Assembly (NCBI GenBank): GCA_035652395.1
Contig: DASRDX010000009.1
Location: forward strand, 419,739-462,702
Source of the DNA: Candidatus Paceibacterota bacterium
GTDB taxonomy: Bacteria > Patescibacteriota > Minisyncoccia > Phycocordibacterales > CAJBRS01
Reading direction: 5' to 3'
DNA: 42,964 nucleotides
The notes beneath the pieces are model-generated. The model was given only the letters and a program-made list of their open reading frames with translations, made no database searches and was not told the DNA's origin. Made by a program: the position numbers and the translations under genes. Positions 36,715 to 42,964 of this stretch are shown piece by piece. How positions within the stretch are numbered: position 1 is the first letter of the stretch; each line of letters begins with the position of its first letter.

Positions 36715-36761
36715 TTCTTCCTGCCATCCGGAAAGCGCCTTACCAAGTGAGCTAATGGTCC
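36715..36761 (-). pseudogene. 5' half of a tRNA-Ala(GGC)-like gene
   Basis: From 36761 downward it matches tRNA-Ala(GGC) through the D-arm (CCATTAGCTCACTTGG identical) and a distorted anticodon arm still containing GGATGGCA, then stops: no T-arm or acceptor 3' strand. It lies immediately upstream of the intact tRNA. Confidence 0.7.
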
Positions 36762-36782
36762 GTGATTTTATTTTATCAAATT

Positions 36783-36854
36783 TCGGAGCACTGGGATTTG
36801 AACCCAGAGTCCTACGAACCCGAATCGTAGATGTTACCGTTACACCATGCTCCG
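36783..36854 (-). tRNA. tRNA-Pro(CGG)
   Basis: Acceptor CGGAGCA/TGCTCCG, anticodon stem TACGA/TCGTA with loop TTCGGGT (anticodon CGG), T-arm CTGGG-TTCAAAT-CCCAG. Discriminator A; CCA not encoded. The 3' fragment of tRNA-Leu begins right next to its 5' end. Confidence 0.92.
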
Positions 36855-37005
36855 GTGGGCACGGGAGAGGATTTGGTCACAAATATTTGCCTGCTGGCAA
36901 ATTTCGCGACCCCGCCTCGCGCCGACGCGCTCCGGCTTTCAAATCTCCCCGCGCCTCTCAATGATTACCTCTCGATGTGCCCCCGGCACATCTTGCGGAT
37001 CATTG
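36855..37005 (-). repeat. tRNA-linked structured repeat, copy B, with tRNA-Leu fragments
   Basis: Order on the minus strand after tRNA-Leu: a hairpin GATGTGCC-GGG-GGCACATC framed by AATGAT/ATCATT; an inverted copy of the tRNA-Leu 3' part ending at the T-loop (36955-36938); GAGGCGGG; the core hairpin (36911-36875, loop AGCA, one bulged A, two G-U wobbles); then a direct copy of the tRNA-Leu 3' end starting at the T-loop (36875-36855). The two tRNA pieces form an inverted repeat around the core. Confidence 0.75.
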
Positions 37006-37087
37006 TGGGCACGGGGAGATTTGAACTCCCAATCCTTGCGGAATACGTCTCTGAAACGTACGTGTATACCAGTTCCACCACGTGCCC
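37006..37087 (-). tRNA. tRNA-Leu(CAG)
   Basis: 82 nt with a long variable arm (class II). Acceptor GGGCACG/CGTGCCC, anticodon stem TACGT/ACGTA with loop TTCAGAG (anticodon CAG), T-arm GGGAG-TTCAAAT-CTCCC. Discriminator A; CCA not encoded. Confidence 0.95.
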
Positions 37088-37099
37088 TATTTATAGTGT

Positions 37100-37145
37100 G
37101 GTCACAGATAATTTCCTCGCCGGTCGCTCAGAAATTTCCGCGACC
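37100..37145 (-). repeat. tRNA-linked structured repeat, copy C
   Basis: Between tRNA-Ile and tRNA-Leu. Arms 37145-37131 and 37115-37100, a longer 15-nt loop, the same bulged A and two wobble pairs as copies A and B, preceded by GAGGCGGG. The sequence linking it to tRNA-Ile contains an inverted copy of the tRNA-Ile 3' end (37187-37196). Confidence 0.78.
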
Positions 37146-37186
37146 CCGCCTCGCCTGTTTTTGTTACTACAAAAACATGGCTGCGG

Positions 37187-37242
37187 CTCGCACCAGTCTC
37201 CAAAAACCTAAAGCAGTTTAGGTTTTTGTTGCTGGTGCGCGC
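37187..37242 (-). other. Hairpin that takes in the tRNA-Ile 3' end
   Basis: CTGGTGCG-GC (tRNA-Ile 3' strand, 37232-37242) is complementary to GC-CGCACCAG (37187-37196), and CAAAAACCTAAA pairs with TTTAGGTTTTTG (37201-37228, loop GCAG). It could act as a terminator, or as an alternative fold that hides the acceptor strand before processing. Confidence 0.55.
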
Positions 37243-37308
37243 ACTAGGGGTCGAACCTAGGACCTCACGAGTATCAGTCGTGTGCTCTACCAACTGAGCT
37301 ATACGCGC
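37233..37308 (-). tRNA. tRNA-Ile(GAT)
   Basis: Acceptor GCGCGTA/TGCGCGC, anticodon stem CACGA/TCGTG with loop CTGATAC (anticodon GAT), T-arm CTAGG-TTCGACC-CCTAG. CCA encoded at 37235-37233. Confidence 0.95.
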
Positions 37309-37542
37309 ATTTAACAGAGTTAAAAGATAACAAAAAATGTTGAAAAATAAAAGCGACAGCGCCGAAGCATGATGCGACGGCGCTGTTGGAGATGATAAAG
37401 CATTGAATCCCTGAAGAAGAAGGAGGATGGCAACCATAAGGGCGATGAAACCTACTCCAATGAGAAGGGACAATCCCACATCTTTAAAAAGTCGCCCCCA
37501 ACTTTGATCATCAGGATCAATACGATGAGTATAAAAAGACAT
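37309..37542 (-). CDS. Small membrane protein, 3' end uncertain
   Basis: From MSFYTHRIDPDDQSWGRLFK there are two membrane segments (VGLSLLIGVGFIALMVAILLLL and ALSLLFFNIFCYLLTLL). The frame stays open through a terminator-like hairpin (ACAGCGCCG/CGGCGCTGT near 37352-37387) and then through the whole tRNA-Ile gene to 37102. The part within the tRNA is not believable as protein, so only the pre-tRNA part is listed. Either the gene lost its stop codon when the tRNA region rearranged, or the reading frame is fortuitous. Confidence 0.4.
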
Positions 37543-37589
37543 AACCTATTTACATAATACCATATCTAAATAAAAAGTCAATAAAGACA

Positions 37590-37617
37590 AAGGCGCTTCA
37601 CTAAAGTGAAGCGCCTT
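37590..37617 (-). terminator. Strong hairpin after the 38-aa gene
   Basis: AAGGCGCTTCACT-AA-AGTGAAGCGCCTT, a perfect 13-bp stem; TTGTCTTTATT follows on the minus strand. Confidence 0.65.
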
Positions 37618-37633
37618 GAAAGCTGCAAGAATC

Positions 37634-37750
37634 TTAATGAAGATTCAGTGGATAGACCGGCTTGTTTTGGATCACGCGGACCACTTGAGCCGGAATGTCT
37701 CCGTAAAAGTACAGAGCTATCGCGAAGGCATAGCAAACAAAAAGTTTCAT
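37634..37750 (-). CDS. Small hydrophobic protein, 38 aa
   Basis: MKLFVCYAFAIALYFYGDIP then AQVVRVIQNKPVYPLNLH. The first 16 residues form one membrane-inserting or signal-like segment. A consensus promoter (37759-37787) would start transcription about 2 nt before the ATG, and a hairpin lies 17 nt after the stop, so a real leaderless mini-gene is likely. Function unknown. Confidence 0.55.
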   Translation of the reverse strand: MKLFVCYAFAIALYFYGDIPAQVVRVIQNKPVYPLNLH

Positions 37751-37758
37751 TCTTTTAT

Positions 37759-37787
37759 ATTCTATCATATATACCGAGGAAAGTCAA
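37759..37787 (-). promoter_or_regulatory. Sigma-70 promoter of the 38-aa gene
   Basis: TTGACT (37787-37782), 17-nt spacer, TAGAAT (37764-37759), 8 nt from the ATG. Confidence 0.7.
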
Positions 37788-37792
37788 CCAAG

Positions 37793-37820
37793 AAAAAGCG
37801 GCCCTAACGGGCCGCTTTTT
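37793..37820 (-). terminator. rRNA transcript terminator
   Basis: AAAAAGCGGCCC-TAAC-GGGCCGCTTTTT, perfect 12-bp stem with T-runs on both strands, directly after the 3' arm of the 16S processing stem. Confidence 0.9.
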
Positions 37821-37845
37821 AGCATTCTTTCTTTTGTTCCGTTCT
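37819..37845 (-). other. 16S rRNA precursor processing stem, 3' arm
   Basis: Complementary over 27 nt (one position able to form G-U) to 39587-39613, upstream of the 16S gene. Such stems bracket 16S rRNA and are cut by RNase III. Confidence 0.85.
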
Positions 37846-38007
37846 TACCTCGCCGAAGCTCTTTCGAGCGAAGGCGGGTCTGTCTTCCCAGATGCCAGAT
37901 CATCTTTCAGAATGTAGATCATCATTCATCATATACTCGATCGAGATATACGATATCGACACCTTCAGCCCAGCACTTTGCAAGCAAAGTGCTGGACGTT
38001 TTTCAAT

Positions 38008-39554
<1,547 letters not shown>

Positions 39555-39586
39555 AATTTTAAAGAAAAATTTCTTTGAAATTTTTT

Positions 39587-39613
39587 AGAACGGAACAAAA
39601 GAAAAAATGCTAA
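39587..39613 (-). other. 16S rRNA precursor processing stem, 5' arm
   Basis: Pairs with 37819-37845 (AGAACGGAACAAAAGAA and following), 33 nt upstream of the 16S 5' end. Confidence 0.85.
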
Positions 39614-39811
39614 TTTTTTCTTTCATTTCCCAGCTCGAATCGTTTAAATTTTGTGTGATCCCACTTCGCTCTGAAACAGAGCTCCGCGAGATTGACTTGC
39701 ACTGTCTCCAGGTTAATAGAGACAATACGTTCTTACTTATGAATAATTTCAATGAACAAACCGCCGCTTCTCCAAAAAGCGTTTTAATGCAATTAGATAA
39801 GCGGTAGGAGT
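39614..39811 (-). other. 16S rRNA leader
   Basis: About 200 nt between the promoter and the processing stem. It contains no ORF of note. Small hairpins are present (for example around GGAGACAGTGC); no clear boxA was found. Confidence 0.5.
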
Positions 39812-39839
39812 AGTATAGTCACTTAAAAAAGGATGTCAA
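39812..39839 (-). promoter_or_regulatory. Sigma-70 promoter of the 16S rRNA
   Basis: Perfect TTGACA (39839-39834), 16-nt spacer, TATACT (39817-39812) on the minus strand, about 260 nt upstream of the mature 16S. Confidence 0.85.
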
Positions 39840-39937
39840 GTTTTGGCTTAAAATAAGGGTATTTGGGCTAGCGGAGATAAGAAATAAGCCGGCGAATTTA
39901 AGGAGTTTGGGTCTATCGAGAATTTGATTTCCCAATA

Positions 39938-42900
39938 TTAATTGGAAGAGGTTGAAGAAGCTTCGGCAGATGGAGTGGATGTATCGGGAGCAGGTGGAGT
40001 TGGTTCCGGCGTAACTGTATCAGTGGAAGAAGCACTCACCGAAGAAGTAGAGGAAGCGTCTTCTATTACAGTATGGTCGCTTCCGCCGTTCTCTCCCCCA
40101 TTATCTGGAACAATCACTGTATTGTTGTTGGAATCAGTAGTAATTATTGTGCCACTACCCGGTGCGCCAGTTGCATCGCTACTGGTAGGGGTTGAAGTTG
40201 CCGATTCATCTGGACACTCGCCCGGGTCAGTCTTCATTGTTCCGTTTTGCATAGTAATGCAATAGTAGTCTCCCGTGACTTTATCCTTAATGGTAATCCC
40301 TTCTTCTACTTTTACATGCTTTACCGTCAATCTCTCCACAAACACATTCTTCAAGTAAGCAATACCATCCACTACCTCAGCGCCAAAGGACTGAAGAGCT
40401 CCGAGAATCTCTCCTCCAAGAGAGGTGTGATTAGTTCCGAGATTGGTGAGAGATTCAATGGAAGAGACTCGGATCTCTAGGGAGGCTAGGGCTTCAGTGG
40501 TGGAAGCATTTTGATCCTCGAGCTTCTTTGAAAGAGCCTGTATTCCTACTAGAGCAATGCCGGCGGGATCAATGGTGGAGATGGAGGTGTTGGAGTTTCC
40601 AACGTGAAAGGTCTCATAGAAGTCTTGAGCTACCGGACCAATGTGTTTAACTGTGGAGTCTTCACTCTTGTAGTTCCATTCTGTGACTGGGAGAGAATTG
40701 ATTTTCTTTAAGATATCTTCTCCATCTAATGGAGTGAGGTTCTCCTTGAGATTCCTGTCTGAAGCGTTAGTCCAGGTACCTCCGGTTGAGAGGCAGGCGC
40801 CGTTTGAGGCGAGGACGCTCTTGTCTCCATTAATAGAGAGCCAGCCATTGCAATATCCTATCTGTGAGGAAGAGGAGGTGGCGTTAGTGAGGCAGGCGCC
40901 GAAGGCGGAGGAACAGAGACCACTTGCCGTATTACAAAAACCCACTGCGGTTGTGGAGGTGCCAGAGGCGATATTAGTATCTCCAAAAGCCGAGCTGTGA
41001 TAACCGCTCGAGGTATTACTATAGCCGGAAGCAGAGGAACAATTGCCGGAGGCATTATTCAAACGCCCAAGAGCTGTAGCACTTAACCCGCTGGCGGTGT
41101 TTTGAGCACCGAAAGCGGATGCGCAAGTGTTAGAAGATGTATTTAAAAACCCGAACGCTGACGAACGATTGCTGGAGGCGGTATTTTGATATCCAAAAGC
41201 GGAAGCACAACCTCCAGAGGCAATGTTACGATGACCAAAAGCATTTGCACAAGTACTACTAGCTATATTTAAAAATCCTATGGCTGAAGCTCCTATGGCT
41301 GAAGCGGTGTTTAAATATCCAGAGGCCGAACTTCGACATCCATTTGCAATATTACAAAAACCAAACGCACTTGATGAGGTACCGGAGGCAGTATTGGTAA
41401 AGCCGAAAGCGGAGCTACAATTTCCCGTTGCTTTATTTTGATTTTCAAAAGCTGTTCCCGCTCCAAAAGCGGAGCTGTAACCACCACTGGCTAATGTATA
41501 GCCTCCAAAAGCATAGCTATTATCGCCACTCGAACAGTCTTTGTAGCCAAAAGCAGCAGAACTAAGGCCAGATGATTCATTGCAGTTACCTAAAGCAGAA
41601 CTGTTACTTCCTGAGGAAAAATTATTTATTCCAAAATCTATAGAGGAAATACCGCAAGCTCGGTTACTCATTCCAAAAGCTAAACCTTGGCAACCCGACG
41701 CAGTATTATTTGCTCCAAAAGCGGAACTGCTGATTCCAGAAGCGTTGTTAGAATAACCGGAAGCGAGGCTGTATATTCCACTAGCACTATTGTGGTAACC
41801 AAAAGCAGAACTCCGACAACCCGAAGCAGTATTTATTGCGCCGAAAGCCGCACTTTGATAACCCGTAGCATGATTATAATAACCTGAAGCAGAACTATAG
41901 TATCCAGAGGCTGTATTAAAATTACCCAAAGCTGAACTTAGATACTGACCGCTGGCAGTGTTGCAGTAACCGAAAGCTGAACTTCGATATCCTCCTACGG
42001 TATTGTAGTAACCAGAGGCGGTACTGTTACCTCCCGAAACTGTATTACAAAACCCAAGAGCAGTAGCGCCTGCATTAGAGGTTGTGTTATGAAAACCAAA
42101 AGCGGAAGAGTTACAGGCTGTGGCAAAGTTGTAATATCCCGAAGCAGTGGATGCTATGCCGGAAGCTAGATTTTGATTACCCAGAGCAGTGGACTGATTG
42201 GCGGTAGAACAATTTCCAAAACCCACTGAGGTTGAAAAAGGGGCGCATGCTACGTTGTTACCTCCGAACGCATTGGAATTATCGCCTCCCGCGTGGTTGG
42301 CGTAACCAACGGCGACAGAGTAAGAACCCGAAGCAGTATTGCTATTTCCAAAAGCACTGCCGTATTGAGCCGAGGCGGTGTTGTGATAACCAAAAGCATT
42401 AGTTTGATATCCACTAGCTGTATTGCATATACCAAAAGAAGATGCAAAACATCCAGAACTATATCCCTCAATCTGTACTGATAAGGAACTATTTCCAATC
42501 GCACAAGAATTGGTCCCCATGGCTATTCCTCCATTTCCGAGGGCGCAGTTACGGTTTCCTATGGCTATGCTGGAATTTCCGGCCGTGACAAATCCGGTAT
42601 TATTAGCATTACCAATAGCAATACTTCCATTAAAGGCAGCGTTAGCAACATTACTAATTCCTATTGCAATATTCGAATATCCTCCGACTGCTCCCAGGGC
42701 ACAATTGGAATTACCAATCGCTACTCCACAGGTAGTAGTGGCACAATTGCGCCAACCGAAGACTGAACTACAATTTCCACTCGCCACATTGCAATAGCCC
42801 ACGGCACTAGCGTTCGTTCCAGGAGCAGAGTTTCCAAACCCCACCACAATTGGATTGAGGCTGTTGACGTTAGTGGAGAAGTTGTTCTGGATGTTTGTAA

Positions 42901-42964
42901 CATTGTTTTGGATATTAGTGATCTGTCCTTGGAGATTCTGGACATCCGCCTGTGAGGGTGAACC
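39938..42964 (-). CDS. Giant Cys-rich YadA-like head-repeat protein with peptidase S74 chaperone domain (5' end beyond window)
   Basis: The frame is open to the window edge, giving at least 1008 residues; the apparent GTG start at 42847 is not the true start. Upstream of it is a coiled-coil-like stretch (VQNLQGQITNIQNNVTNIQN). About 650 residues follow of ~14-residue Hep_Hag/YadA-head repeats (S-A-x-G-x-x-N-x-A-S-G), most with Cys at GYCN and SGxCSSA positions. Next is an S74 intramolecular chaperone: SDRNLKENL (Ser/Lys catalytic pair), LPVTEWNYK, HIGPVAQDFYETF, GIALVGIQALSKKLED. The tail is Ser/Thr/Pro-rich. It is predicted to form a trimeric surface fibre whose chaperone cuts itself off after folding. 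Confidence 0.88.
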   Translation of the reverse strand, partial: GSPSQADVQNLQGQITNIQNNVTNIQNNFSTNVNSLNPIVVGFGNSAPGTNASAVGYCNVASGNCSSVFGWRNCATTTCGVAIGNSNCALGAVGGYSNIAIGISNVANAAFNGSIAIGNANNTGFVTAGNSSIAIGNRNCALGNGGIAMGTNSCAIGNSSLSVQIEGYSSGCFASSFGICNTASGYQTNAFGYHNTASAQYGSAFGNSNTASGSYSVAVGYANHAGGDNSNAFGGNNVACAPFSTSVGFGNCSTANQSTALGNQNLASGIASTASGYYNFATACNSSAFGFHNTTSNAGATALGFCNTVSGGNSTASGYYNTVGGYRSSAFGYCNTASGQYLSSALGNFNTASGYYSSASGYYNHATGYQSAAFGAINTASGCRSSAFGYHNSASGIYSLASGYSNNASGISSSAFGANNTASGCQGLAFGMSNRACGISSIDFGINNFSSGSNSSALGNCNESSGLSSAAFGYKDCSSGDNSYAFGGYTLASGGYSSAFGAGTAFENQNKATGNCSSAFGFTNTASGTSSSAFGFCNIANGCRSSASGYLNTASAIGASAIGFLNIASSTCANAFGHRNIASGGCASAFGYQNTASSNRSSAFGFLNTSSNTCASAFGAQNTASGLSATALGRLNNASGNCSSASGYSNTSSGYHSSAFGDTNIASGTSTTAVGFCNTASGLCSSAFGACLTNATSSSSQIGYCNGWLSINGDKSVLASNGACLSTGGTWTNASDRNLKENLTPLDGEDILKKINSLPVTEWNYKSEDSTVKHIGPVAQDFYETFHVGNSNTSISTIDPAGIALVGIQALSKKLEDQNASTTEALASLEIRVSSIESLTNLGTNHTSLGGEILGALQSFGAEVVDGIAYLKNVFVERLTVKHVKVEEGITIKDKVTGDYYCITMQNGTMKTDPGECPDESATSTPTSSDATGAPGSGTIITTDSNNNTVIVPDNGGENGGSDHTVIEDASSTSSVSASSTDTVTPEPTPPAPDTSTPSAEASSTSSN

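Noticed and set aside
36410-37221. Plus-strand ORFs of 120-184 codons across the tRNA cluster
   Set aside because: They are antisense to five tRNA genes and two repeats; their residues come from complemented tRNA sequence.
40860-42800. Regularly spaced short repeats in DNA that might suggest a CRISPR or minisatellite
   Set aside because: The ~42-nt period is the codon image of a 14-residue protein repeat in an unbroken frame; repeats are degenerate and there are no spacers or cas genes.
42250-42945. Minus-strand ORFs overlapping the adhesin in other frames
   Set aside because: They are by-products of the low-complexity repeat composition; the adhesin frame alone shows domain structure.

Overview
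The window looks like a piece of a Candidate Phyla Radiation (Patescibacteria) chromosome, most likely Parcubacteria. The signs are a 16S rRNA with CPR-type variants (GCAGCAGCGG at the 530 loop, GGAATAGACGG near 910), a 16S gene not followed by 23S, short versions of housekeeping proteins, many Ser/Thr-rich membrane-anchored orphans, and a stand-alone VirD4-like ATPase. Finer placement is not possible from this sequence alone.

Layout. 1-424: start of secA, cut by the window edge. 450-8600: mostly small accessory or orphan genes (an alkyltransferase-like protein, an MliC-like lysozyme inhibitor, DUF4342, DUF1697, two divergent histidine phosphatases, a methyltransferase, a nucleoside 2-deoxyribosyltransferase-like enzyme), then tRNA-Gln(CTG) among tRNA fragments, a tiny basic protein and a cold-shock protein. 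8775-10412: pyrG. 10440-11120: two overlapping 37-48 aa membrane proteins and one or two candidate small RNAs. 11146-25826: a surface-glycan locus with an O-antigen-ligase/TPR protein, two sugar-nucleotide SDR enzymes, several glycosyltransferases (GT2, GT4-like, GT9-like, GT11 fucosyltransferase), FkbM and other methyltransferases and a Wzx-type flippase. 25865-34897: a divergent PgeF/laccase-domain protein, VirD4-like ATPase, rsmI, mpl, radC, a dephospho-CoA-kinase-like enzyme and a lipoprotein with peptidoglycan-binding and transglutaminase-like domains. 35041-37308: MazG-like and Nudix housecleaning enzymes with tRNA-Ala(CGC), Ala(GGC), Pro(CGG), Leu(CAG) and Ile(GAT). 37500-39840: a 38-aa gene and the 16S rRNA with promoter, processing stem and terminator. 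39938-42964: a giant Cys-rich YadA-like head-repeat protein ending in a peptidase S74 self-cleaving chaperone, open at the window edge.

Four patterns deserve attention. (1) The 16S 3' end lacks the CCUCC anti-Shine-Dalgarno sequence; none occurs anywhere inside the processing stem that bounds the precursor. (2) In agreement, many genes have an extended -10 box 5-8 nt before the start codon, predicting leaderless mRNAs, while a minority of accessory genes carry GGAGG-type leaders. (3) Three copies of a structured repeat lie beside tRNA genes. Each is a long hairpin with one conserved bulge, paired substitutions, and two wobble positions that pair only in the tRNA-sense RNA; two copies are joined to fragments of the neighbouring tRNA, cut at the T-loop. 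(4) At least twelve perfect GC-rich palindromes lie inside open reading frames, four of them in mpl (one with a 22-bp stem).

Together the genes describe a small, surface-focused cell: it decorates its envelope with a complex glycan, displays a long self-processing fibre, recycles or edits peptidoglycan (mpl, PgeF-like, lysozyme inhibitor), and probably starts much translation without Shine-Dalgarno pairing.
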